A DNA stretch of 12,599 nt from an uncultured Oribacterium sp. GTDB lineage: Bacteria; Bacillota; Clostridia; Lachnospirales; Lachnospiraceae. Positions 6,324 through 12,599 of this stretch are shown here, in pieces (position 1 is the stretch's first letter; each line of letters opens with the position of its first letter). The stretch is taken from positions 1 through 12,599 of the forward strand of contig CAAGRO010000144.1 in the NCBI GenBank assembly GCA_900772695.1. Direction: 5' to 3'. A program made the translations under genes and the position numbers. The notes beneath the pieces are model-generated. The model worked only from the letters and a program-made list of their open reading frames with translations, had not been told where the DNA came from and did not search any database.

Positions 6324-8090
6324 ATGTGCCGGTCCCAGAGCTTCCAGAACAAACTCATCCTTCTCTTTCTGCTGAGCATCATCCTGCCGATTTCGATCCT
6401 GTCCTCCTGCCTCGCGTACTACCTGCAGAAACGGATCCTGAAGGAGAACGAAGCCTACTTCTCGACGACGCTGTATGAGATTTCCAGTAACATGAGCACC
6501 TACTTCTCTGACCTGCAGAGGATGGCGCTCACTCCGTATATTTATGATGACATCATCAATTTTTATACAGCGGTCGACAATGCACAGTACACAAAGGATG
6601 GGCCGGCGAACTATCGCGTCGAGTCCTATCGGCAGAACTACATCTTCTGTATGCAGCGTCTCATGATCACCTCGCGCGACGATATCCTCTCGATTTCCTT
6701 CATGCCGAAGAATCCGAAGAATCCGTTGATTCTGACGACGAGTCGGAACCGGGATCTGCTGGAAACGTCGAATTATCGCTATAATGATCAGTACTGGTTT
6801 GCGGATGGTTTTTTTCTGGATGAGCCGTTCCGCTACTCGATCACAGAACCGCTGCCGTTTATGAGCACGCAGTCGGAGTGCATCGCGACCTTCCATACCG
6901 TGAAGAATATTTATACGAAACGGAAGCTCGGTGTCCTGCGGATCGACTCATCGCTCGCGCCGATCCGGGGGATGTTTGACAGCGTTGAGCTGACTCCGCA
7001 CTCCGGTTTCATCATCGTCGATCAAGACGGAAAGCCGATTTATCACGAGGGCTACCTCGATGAGGAGACGGTGCCGTATCTGCTGGGGGAGGATGCGAAG
7101 ATCCAGACCTCGAGTGATCGCTATCTGCGCTATCAGCGCAGCATCAAGGGGATGCCGTGGACCCTGGTGTTCCTCTCATCGCATCATGACAGCATGCAGT
7201 CGATTCTTCTGATCTGGATCCTCGCGGCGATTCTCGGTGTACTGACCATCATCACGGGCTGCCTTTTCTTCCGGAAAAACTCCCAGAAGACGACGGTCGT
7301 ACTGAACTCGATTCTGAACGCGATGGAATCTGCCTCGAAGGGAAATCTCGATGTCCATATCCCGGAGGAGCTCATGGCACGAAATGATTTCTATATCGCC
7401 GATGAGTTTACGATGATCGGAGAGCATCTGAATGAGATGATCCATCAGCTGGATCTCTACATTCAGCGCTCCTATAAGTACGAGATTCAGCGCCAGGAGG
7501 CGGAGTACCGGGCGCTGCAGAGTCAGATCAATCCGCACTTCCTCTACAATACGTTAAACTGCTTCGTTTCGCTCAACCGTCTCGGGATGAAGAAGGAGCT
7601 CGAGGAGGGCATCCTGCAGCTGACGCACATCTTCCGCTATACCTGCAGTAATCAGAAAACGACCACCGTTGCCCAGGAGCTTCAGTTCTGCACAGAATAC
7701 TGTAAGCTTATGAAGCTGCGTTTCGACGAGCGGGTAAGCTACGTGTGCGAATGCGCGGAGGACGCCCGCGACATCGAAATCCCGCGTCTCCTGATTCAGC
7801 CGTTCGTCGAAAATGCGATGAAGCACGGTATGGATCCGGATGGACGGGCGGTCACCATATGGACGGCCGCCTGCATTGGCCATGGCACGCTGGTACTCAC
7901 GATAAAAAATGACGGCATCCCGATCGACCTCGCAGCGCTGCGTGCCTCGGAGCACGTCGGTATCACAAATGTCGAAAATCGGCTGAAGATTTTCCATCCG
8001 GAGGCACGGCTCGACATCGCACTCGAAGACGGTATCACACGCTTTACGGTATACATCCCAATGAAAAATGAAGGACCGCAGATCGCATGA
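6324..8090 (+). CDS. Sensor histidine kinase, YesM/LytS-like (His_kinase + HATPase_c)
   Basis: This membrane kinase should sense an extracellular signal and phosphorylate the response regulator encoded downstream. The start at 6324 has GGAGG (6313-6317) six bases upstream; the longer open frame from 6273 overlaps the promoter and is rejected. The 588-residue protein has a first membrane helix at about 10-31 and an outside sensor region at about 32-292, probably Cache-like as in this family. A second helix lies at about 294-316, followed by a HAMP-like linker and coiled coil. The His_kinase segment is ALQSQINPHFLYNTLN with the phospho-acceptor His405. The ATPase N-box is LLIQPFVENAMKHG (Asn497), followed by a short G-box region (GITNVENRL). 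Such kinases next to CUT1 importers typically respond to the sugar or its binding protein; that is inference here. Confidence 0.94.
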   Translation: MCRSQSFQNKLILLFLLSIILPISILSSCLAYYLQKRILKENEAYFSTTLYEISSNMSTYFSDLQRMALTPYIYDDIINFYTAVDNAQYTKDGPANYRVESYRQNYIFCMQRLMITSRDDILSISFMPKNPKNPLILTTSRNRDLLETSNYRYNDQYWFADGFFLDEPFRYSITEPLPFMSTQSECIATFHTVKNIYTKRKLGVLRIDSSLAPIRGMFDSVELTPHSGFIIVDQDGKPIYHEGYLDEETVPYLLGEDAKIQTSSDRYLRYQRSIKGMPWTLVFLSSHHDSMQSILLIWILAAILGVLTIITGCLFFRKNSQKTTVVLNSILNAMESASKGNLDVHIPEELMARNDFYIADEFTMIGEHLNEMIHQLDLYIQRSYKYEIQRQEAEYRALQSQINPHFLYNTLNCFVSLNRLGMKKELEEGILQLTHIFRYTCSNQKTTTVAQELQFCTEYCKLMKLRFDERVSYVCECAEDARDIEIPRLLIQPFVENAMKHGMDPDGRAVTIWTAACIGHGTLVLTIKNDGIPIDLAALRASEHVGITNVENRLKIFHPEARLDIALEDGITRFTVYIPMKNEGPQIA

Positions 8091-8179
8091 CATGGACGGG
8101 TGAAGCCAGCCATCTTCATGCACGACGCTGCACATAATCCGTTTGGGTGATCGTCCGCGGAAACAGAAAGGAGCTTACT

Positions 8180-9583
8180 ATGAACATCGTTCTCGCAGAT
8201 GACGAGCGACTGCCACGTCTCGGACTGAAAAGCATGATTGAGGAGCTCTATCCGGAGCAGCACAGCTTCATCGAAGTTACGAATGGCGAGGAGCTGCTGA
8301 TGTATGTCGCAGATCATACGCCGGACGTTATTTTCCTCGATATTCATATGCCGAAGCTGTCCGGACTGGATGCCTTCGCCGAGATTCATACGAAGGATAT
8401 TCCGGTCGTGATGCTGACCGGCTATGCAGAGTTTGCCTATGCACAGAAGGCGCTCACCTATGGCGCGATCGAGTACCTCCTGAAGCCGGCGGCGCTCGAG
8501 GATATCCGGAAGGTCATGGAAAAAGTCATGGCGCGGAAGCAGAAGGAGCTCGCAGTATACCAGAAGGACTATGAGCTTGAATGCAAAAAAATACTGGATC
8601 TCTACTTCTCGATCCAGTTTATCCAGCAGCCGAAATATGTGCAGCCGCCCTATACCGTCATGATCTTCTACTTCGATCATGACCCGAAGTCCTCGAAAAA
8701 GAATAACTTCGATCTGCTGTCCAGCTCGCTCGCCGCACTGGCAGAAACGCAGTCCCTCCCATGCGGCTGTGGATTTCTACCGAGCGGAGAGCTGATCTAC
8801 ATCACGAGCGGTCAGCTGCCACGCACACTCATCAACCACATCCCGGAGGATTTCCAGAAGCTCTCCTCCTGCCTCGCTACCGGCTTCGTTTACTACGCCG
8901 TTTCCATCGAGGAGCTGCTCCGTCGCATCCGCGATGTACAGAAGCTTGAGAGCATCCACCTCTGCACTTCACTCGGAAAATGCATCTTCCTCGACGAGCT
9001 GACGTCTCAGGAAATCTTCCTGCCGCTCTCGACGCTGCTCGATAAGGCAATCCTCGCCCTGCAGCTGCAGGATTCCGTGACCCTGCATAAGGCACTTGCG
9101 GACATTCGGAACCTGAAGCATGGCGATGCACTGCTCGCACAGTGTGATACATCCCTCGCGCGTGTCTTCGAGCTCACCTTCCATCACCCTGTCGCGACCA
9201 GCTCGATCACGCAGCTCGCAGACAGCATCCAGCAGCTCCACAACAGTGATAACGCACCGGACATCATCGAGAAGATCAATCTGTATGTCGACGAGAATTA
9301 CATGAATCAGATCGGCATCAATACGATTTCCGATCTCCTCGGCATCTCACCGAATTATCTGAGCAAGACCTATAAGCTGAAGACCGGAGAGAACTTCACC
9401 GACTACCTCACGGCGGTGCGCATGCAGAAGGCCATCGAGATGGTCGCCGCGGGCCGGTGCCGAACCGTGCGGGAGCTCTCTGAACGCGTCGGCTATTTCA
9501 GCACCCGCTACTTCACGAAGCTCTTCATGAAAACGACCGGCGTCACCCCGTCCGAGTACCTGAAGCAGCACCTGCCGCTGTAG
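8180..9583 (+). CDS. Response regulator, YesN-like, with AraC-type DNA-binding domain
   Basis: This cytoplasmic transcription factor is activated by phosphorylation from the kinase encoded 89 bases upstream. I place the start at 8180 (AAAGGAG at 8167-8173, six bases upstream), giving 467 residues; an earlier in-frame GTG at 8147 has no ribosome site. The receiver domain (1-120) is complete: acidic pair Asp7/Asp8, phospho-acceptor Asp54 in VIFLDIHMPKLSG, Thr80 and Lys102 in LLKPA. A middle region of about 240 residues has no recognisable motif, as is usual in YesN proteins. The C-terminal 100 residues are an AraC/XylS double helix-turn-helix, with ISDLLGISPNYLSKTYK as the first reading helix and GYFSTRYFTKLFMKTTG as the second. 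The likely target is the divergent sugar operon. Confidence 0.94.
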   Translation: MNIVLADDERLPRLGLKSMIEELYPEQHSFIEVTNGEELLMYVADHTPDVIFLDIHMPKLSGLDAFAEIHTKDIPVVMLTGYAEFAYAQKALTYGAIEYLLKPAALEDIRKVMEKVMARKQKELAVYQKDYELECKKILDLYFSIQFIQQPKYVQPPYTVMIFYFDHDPKSSKKNNFDLLSSSLAALAETQSLPCGCGFLPSGELIYITSGQLPRTLINHIPEDFQKLSSCLATGFVYYAVSIEELLRRIRDVQKLESIHLCTSLGKCIFLDELTSQEIFLPLSTLLDKAILALQLQDSVTLHKALADIRNLKHGDALLAQCDTSLARVFELTFHHPVATSSITQLADSIQQLHNSDNAPDIIEKINLYVDENYMNQIGINTISDLLGISPNYLSKTYKLKTGENFTDYLTAVRMQKAIEMVAAGRCRTVRELSERVGYFSTRYFTKLFMKTTGVTPSEYLKQHLPL

Positions 9584-9610
9584 AACCGTTTTACGAAAGG
9601 AGAAAATCAC

Positions 9611-9790
9611 ATGAGTAATGTATTTGACAGTATCATGTCGGGACTCGATGAAACCATCGAGGATGCGCGCCAGAAAAGGAACCTGCAGAAAAACATCCTT
9701 TCTTCTGGCAGATATGAAAAAGAGTCATGCCGCACCTCAGAATTCCGTCTTGTGCTCAGCGAGAACTCGCAGTATGATGAACAAAACTGA
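9611..9790 (+). pseudogene. Small ORF with HTH-antitoxin-like N-terminus, apparently degraded
   Basis: A 59-codon frame starts at ATG 9611 with AAAGGAG at 9596-9602, only 27 bases after the response regulator. Its first 20 residues, MSNVFDSIMSGLDETIEDAR, resemble from memory the N-terminus of ~90-100-residue HTH (XRE/HigA-like) antitoxins common in clostridia. The remaining 39 residues do not look like that family. Other frames just downstream contain fragments reminiscent of the missing helix-turn-helix (NSVLC in one frame, QREL in another), suggesting one or more frameshifts. It stops two bases before the T-box promoter's -10. No toxin partner is seen. It may instead be an intact small protein of unknown function. 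Confidence 0.45.
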
Positions 9791-9791
9791 A

Positions 9792-9797
9792 TATACT
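9792..9797 (+). promoter_or_regulatory. Possible -10 of the T-box leader promoter
   Basis: TATACT at 9792-9797 would place the transcription start near 9804, four bases before the first base-pairing segment of the T-box. No good -35 is seen at 16-18 bases upstream. The call rests on the hexamer and its position. Confidence 0.4.
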
Positions 9798-9807
9798 ACT
9801 TTAAACC

Positions 9808-10258
9808 GATGAAGCGGATATAACGTATGCAAAGGAATCTTCAGAGAGCCGGGGATGGTGAAAGCCCGGCGGTAGCACCCGCATGCAAATGGACCGCCGA
9901 GGGCGTGAGGAAAGAGCGAGGGATTTTCATCAGAAAATTCCAACCGGCAGGACGCAATCTATGATTGCGTTCCGAAGGAATGGACGAAGGACATTCCCTG
10001 GGACCGAGTCAACCTATCCTGTCAAAACACTCAAGTATTTCACGACGTGAGGCATACGTCAGTTGCCATGGATATGTTTGTATCCAGTGAAGCGCACAGG
10101 CAGAGAAGAAACGCCGGAAGTCAGAACTTCTGGAAGCAGAGAATCACCAGATTCCGAAGCACATACCTTTCTCCTCACTGTGAATCAAGGTGGCACCGCG
10201 ACTGAGAAAGTTCAATCGTCCTTGATGAAACGTAGATCGTTTCATCAGGGACTTTTTT
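9808..10258 (+). promoter_or_regulatory. Tryptophan-specific T-box riboswitch controlling trpE
   Basis: The leader RNA binds tRNA-Trp and lets transcription enter trpE when the tRNA is uncharged. Stem I closes by GATGAA (9808-9813) with TTCATC (9926-9931), then GCGG (9814-9817) with CCGC (9894-9897). The specifier loop carries AAATGGA, with TGG at 9890-9892 reading Trp. GTATGC (9825-9830) pairs with GCATGC (9881-9886) above it. The distal part has AGAGAGCC and the hairpin GCCGGG/CCCGGC (9848-9853/9865-9870). The conserved T-box AAGGTGGCACCGCG is at 10187-10200, its UGGC bulge complementary to a GCCA tRNA end. The antiterminator forms TCAAGG (10185-10190) with CCTTGA (10220-10225). Between stem I and the T-box lie about 255 bases with several extra hairpins: 9952-9970, 9977-9997, 10044-10060, 10114-10133 and 10141-10154. 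The leader is longer than most. Confidence 0.92.
10218..10258 (+). terminator. T-box intrinsic terminator
   Basis: GTCCTTGATGAAACG (10218-10232) pairs with CGTTTCATCAGGGAC (10238-10252) around a 5-base loop, 15 pairs with one G-U, followed by TTTTTT (10253-10258). The 5' arm contains the CCTTGA needed for the antiterminator, so the two structures exclude each other, as expected for T-box control. Confidence 0.95.
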
Positions 10259-10269
10259 ATTGCTGCTGA

Positions 10270-10296
10270 AGTTTATGGGGTCTGACCCCATAAACT
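10270..10296. repeat. GGGGTC-T-GACCCC palindrome, copy 2
   Basis: AGTTTATGGGGTC (10270-10282) and GACCCCATAAACT (10284-10296) are perfect 13-bp arms around a single T. It shares 15 bases with the copy at 714. The overlapping palindrome TAAACTCGAGTTTA (10291-10304) follows directly. It sits between the T-box terminator and trpE. Confidence 0.75.
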
Positions 10297-10317
10297 CGAG
10301 TTTAGAAAAACTTTATA

Positions 10318-10351
10318 AAAATTTAATGGGGGTCAGACCCCATTAAATTTT
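10318..10351. repeat. GGGGTC-A-GACCCC palindrome, copy 3
   Basis: AAAATTTAATGGGGGTC (10318-10334) pairs with GACCCCATTAAATTTT (10336-10351) around a single A, with one extra G in the left arm. Relative to copy 2 the central base is complementary, so the two copies are in opposite orientation, and their outer arms differ in sequence but preserve pairing. It ends 16 bases before the trpE ribosome site. Confidence 0.75.
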
Positions 10352-10380
10352 CGTGAAGTCAGTTAAGAAAGGAGTACGTT

Positions 10381-11847
10381 ATGATGATCAGACCATCTCT
10401 CGAGGAGATTCGGGCGTATGCGGCGCAGGGCGAGTACCGGCGTGTGCCGGTGAGTACGGAGATTCTGTCGGATCTCTACACACCGATGCAGGTGCTTCGG
10501 AAGCTGAAGAATGTTTCCGATCACTGCTATCTGCTGGAGTCGGCGGAGGCGCAGGAGAAGTGGGGCCGCTATACCTTCCTGGGCTTCGATCCGACGATGG
10601 AGATCACCTGCCTCGACGGGCATATGAAGGTCGGAGCGCTGTCCTTTGACCCGAAGGATCCGGGCGCGACGATCCGCCAGATCCTGCAGGCGTACCGCTC
10701 ACCGCGGCTGCCGTTTCTGCCGCCCTTTGCCGGTGGTCTCGTCGGCTACTTCTCCTACGATTATCTGAAGTACGCCGAGCCGTCGCTCCGTCTGGACGCC
10801 GAGGACACAGAGCATTTCAAGGACGTGGATCTGATGCTCTTCGATAAAGTGATCGCCTTCGACAACCTGAAACAGAAAATCATCCTGATCGTCAGCATTG
10901 ACCTCGCAGAAGCAGAAAGCGCATACCGAAAGGCCGAGCGCGAGCTCGAGAATCTGATCCGCCTGATCCGGGATGGCGCGGAGAAGGAGGAGCCGGCGGG
11001 CGCGCTCCGTTCCGAATTCCGCCCGCTTTTCGACGAGCCGCAGTACTGCGCGATGATCGAGCGGGCGAAGCACCACATCCACGAGGGCGACATCTTCCAG
11101 ATCGTGCTGTCGAATCGTCTCGAGGCGGACTACGAGGGCAGCCTCCTGAACTGCTACCGCATGCTGCGGACGCTGAATCCGTCGCCGTACATGTTCTACT
11201 TTTCGGGCACAGATGTCGAGGTCGCGGGTGCGTCGCCGGAGACCCTCGTGAAGCTCGAGGACGGCGTGCTGCACACCTTCCCGCTCGCGGGCACACGGCC
11301 ACGGGGCAAGACGCCGGCGGAGGACGCGGCGCTCGAAGCGGAGCTGCTGCAGGATGAGAAGGAGCTCGCGGAGCACAACATGCTGGTGGATCTCGGCCGC
11401 AACGACATCGGAAAGATCGCGCAGTTCGGCACGGTGGCGGTCGAGCGCTACCATGAGGTCCTCCATTTTTCGCACGTCATGCACATTGGCTCCACGGTAC
11501 GTGGTGAGATCCGTCCGGATCTGGACGCGCTCAATGCTGTCGACTCGATTCTTCCCGCAGGGACGCTGTCAGGCGCACCGAAGATCCGCGCGTGCCAGCT
11601 GATCAACGACCTCGAGAACAACAAGCGTGGGATCTATGGTGGTGCGATCGGCTATATCGACTTCAGCGGAAACCTGGATACCTGCATCGCGATCCGCATC
11701 GCGTATAAGAAAAACAGCAAGGTCTTCATCCGGAGCGGCGCCGGGATCGTGGCGGACTCGGTGCCGGAGAAGGAGTACCAGGAGTGCATCAATAAGGCAA
11801 AGGCCGTGGTGACGGCACTGGAGGAAGCGAATGCGCTTGCGGAGTGA
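10381..11847 (+). CDS. trpE: Anthranilate synthase component I
   Basis: This is the large subunit that, with TrpG supplying ammonia, converts chorismate and glutamine to anthranilate, pyruvate and glutamate, the first committed step of tryptophan synthesis. It has 488 residues, a normal length. AAAGGAG at 10368-10374 precedes the ATG at 10381; the next codon is also ATG and cannot be excluded as the start. The N-terminal domain has the tryptophan feedback-site signature LLES at 51-54 and GGLVGYFSYD near 118. The chorismate-binding domain (about 215-480) shows DIFQIVLSNR, LDLGRNDIGKIA, SILPAGTLSGAPK near 388-400, GGAIGYIDFSGNLDTCIAIR and RSGAGIVADSVPEKE near 450. The conserved feedback motif suggests allosteric inhibition by Trp in addition to T-box control. 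Aminodeoxychorismate synthase (PabB) is the alternative, but the Trp T-box argues strongly for TrpE. Confidence 0.96.
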   Translation: MMIRPSLEEIRAYAAQGEYRRVPVSTEILSDLYTPMQVLRKLKNVSDHCYLLESAEAQEKWGRYTFLGFDPTMEITCLDGHMKVGALSFDPKDPGATIRQILQAYRSPRLPFLPPFAGGLVGYFSYDYLKYAEPSLRLDAEDTEHFKDVDLMLFDKVIAFDNLKQKIILIVSIDLAEAESAYRKAERELENLIRLIRDGAEKEEPAGALRSEFRPLFDEPQYCAMIERAKHHIHEGDIFQIVLSNRLEADYEGSLLNCYRMLRTLNPSPYMFYFSGTDVEVAGASPETLVKLEDGVLHTFPLAGTRPRGKTPAEDAALEAELLQDEKELAEHNMLVDLGRNDIGKIAQFGTVAVERYHEVLHFSHVMHIGSTVRGEIRPDLDALNAVDSILPAGTLSGAPKIRACQLINDLENNKRGIYGGAIGYIDFSGNLDTCIAIRIAYKKNSKVFIRSGAGIVADSVPEKEYQECINKAKAVVTALEEANALAE

Positions 11848-11848
11848 G

Positions 11849-11966
11849 GACAGCGTCGGAGGGCTGTCGATGAGGCTGGGCCGACGCCCGGCGTGTGACA
11901 GATGATGGCGATACGACTGATTTTAAACGGATAGAGCTTGCGATTTAGCAGCGCCGGGCGGTCGGC
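11849..11966 (+). promoter_or_regulatory. Competing hairpins in the trpE-trpG gap
   Basis: The 132-base gap contains arms that can pair in mutually exclusive ways. GACAGC (11849-11854) pairs with GCTGTC (11863-11868). The overlapping GCGTCGG (11853-11859) pairs with CCGACGC (11881-11887). GCCGACGCCCGGCG (11880-11893) pairs with CGCCGGGCGGTCGGC (11952-11966), with one bulge. The last arm ends two bases before the trpG ribosome site GGAGGTG (11969-11975). No U-run follows, so translational rather than transcriptional control would be the possibility. This is inferred from pairing only. Confidence 0.4.
11870..11905 (+). CDS. Possible 11-codon leader peptide between trpE and trpG
   Basis: ATG at 11870 is preceded by GGAGG (11858-11862) with a 7-base spacer and encodes MRLGRRPACDR before TGA at 11903-11905. 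It lies across the 5' arm of the long trpG-proximal hairpin, so ribosomes on it would open that stem. It has no Trp codon. It could be chance in GC-rich sequence, or a coupling ORF. Confidence 0.25.
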   Translation: MRLGRRPACDR

Positions 11967-11979
11967 GCGGAGGTGACTT

Positions 11980-12546
11980 ATGATTTTACTGATTGATAAT
12001 TACGACAGTTTTTCTTTCAACCTGTATCAGATGGTGGGCGCGATCGAGCCGGACATCCGGGTGATCCGAAACGACGAGCTGACGGTCGAGGAGATCGAGG
12101 CGCTGGCACCGGAGAAGATCATCATTTCGCCGGGGCCTGGCCGACCGGCGGATGCGGGTGTCTGCGAGGAGGTCGTGAAGAAGCTTCGGACGAAGATCCC
12201 GATCCTCGGCGTATGCCTCGGCGAGCAGGGGATCTGCGAAGCCTATGGCGCGACGGTCGGCTACGCAAAGGAGCTCATGCATGGCAAGCAGTCGCTCACG
12301 AAGATCGACACGACGAGCCGCATCTTCGCCGGACTCCCGGAAAAGGTGCTCGTGGCGCGGTATCATTCACTGGCCGCGGAAGCCGACACCATCCCGGAGA
12401 GCCTGAAGATCATCGCGCAGACGGAAGACGGCGAGGTCATGGCCGTCGAGGACATCGACTACCCGGTCTTCGGCCTGCAGTTCCACCCGGAATCCATCAT
12501 GACCCCGGACGGCGCGCAGATGCTGCGGAATTTTATCGAAATATGA
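11980..12546 (+). CDS. trpG: Anthranilate synthase component II, glutamine amidotransferase
   Basis: This class I glutamine amidotransferase hydrolyses glutamine and passes ammonia to TrpE. It has 188 residues, the usual length for a stand-alone TrpG/PabA. GGAGGTG (11969-11975) precedes the ATG. Visible signatures are LLIDNYDSFSFNL at the N-terminus, IIISPGPGRPADAG at 48-60, the nucleophile Cys79 in PILGVCLGEQ, HGKQS at 101-105, RYHSL near 127-131 and the catalytic His169/Glu171 in LQFHPES. One oddity is Glu82 where the family almost always has His (GVCLGHQ). It is not one of the catalytic triad, so activity is probably retained. Such subunits often also serve PabB, but position after trpE favours tryptophan synthesis. 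The remaining 53 bases to the window edge contain no recognisable gene. Confidence 0.95.
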   Translation: MILLIDNYDSFSFNLYQMVGAIEPDIRVIRNDELTVEEIEALAPEKIIISPGPGRPADAGVCEEVVKKLRTKIPILGVCLGEQGICEAYGATVGYAKELMHGKQSLTKIDTTSRIFAGLPEKVLVARYHSLAAEADTIPESLKIIAQTEDGEVMAVEDIDYPVFGLQFHPESIMTPDGAQMLRNFIEI

Positions 12547-12599
12547 GTCTGTTGTCGATGCCATGACACAATAGCTCGTACTCATTCAAAAAGGCATTA

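Noticed and set aside
9808..10258. Group II intron or second T-box in the long trpE leader
   Set aside because: No second specifier or distal-loop set and no intron domain V-like hairpin or reverse transcriptase was seen; the conserved T-box and terminator explain the 3' part.
10699..11484. 261-codon - strand open frame opposite trpE
   Set aside because: Antisense shadow of trpE with an Arg-rich low-plausibility product and no start signal.
12543..12566. Short frame overlapping the trpG stop (MSLLSMP)
   Set aside because: Only seven codons with no separate ribosome site; likely chance.

Overview
The window looks like chromosome of a Gram-positive, fairly GC-rich member of the Bacillota, most plausibly a gut-type clostridium (Lachnospiraceae-like). 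Four things point there: a T-box riboswitch, a YesM/YesN-type two-component pair, a three-gene CUT1 sugar importer with no ATPase of its own, and strong GGAGG-type ribosome sites. The family assignment is inference; no species is claimed.

Layout. Positions 1-351 hold the end of a LacI-family regulator (+ strand). Positions 352-781 are non-coding but densely structured: a strong terminator-like hairpin (474-506), a 170-bp element bounded by 11-bp inverted repeats with nested internal helices (530-699), and a GGGGTC-A-GACCCC palindrome. From 6084 down to 782 on the - strand runs a four-gene sugar operon: lipoprotein substrate-binding protein, two MalF/MalG-type permeases and a GH36 alpha-galactosidase. 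This is the msm/raf-like arrangement for importing and cleaving alpha-galactosides such as raffinose or melibiose. A divergent intergenic region (6085-6323) carries a promoter for each direction and a palindromic candidate operator in the 5' leader of the sugar operon. The + strand genes there are a YesM-like sensor histidine kinase and a YesN-like AraC-type response regulator. They are the natural candidates for sensing extracellular sugar and activating the importer operon.

Right of the regulator (9584-10380) lies a small ORF whose N-terminus resembles HTH-type antitoxins and whose remainder looks degraded. It is followed by an unusually long T-box leader with a UGG (Trp) specifier and a UGGC acceptor-end bulge, ending in a strong terminator, then two more GGGGTC palindromes. 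The T-box controls trpE (10381-11847). trpG follows after a 132-base gap that contains competing hairpins and an 11-codon ORF with its own Shine-Dalgarno. Charging of tRNA-Trp would therefore control synthesis of anthranilate from chorismate. The window ends just after trpG.

Most coding content is familiar. The parts least explained by known families are the 530-699 element, the recurring GGGGTC palindromes, the antitoxin-like remnant and the structured trpE-trpG gap.
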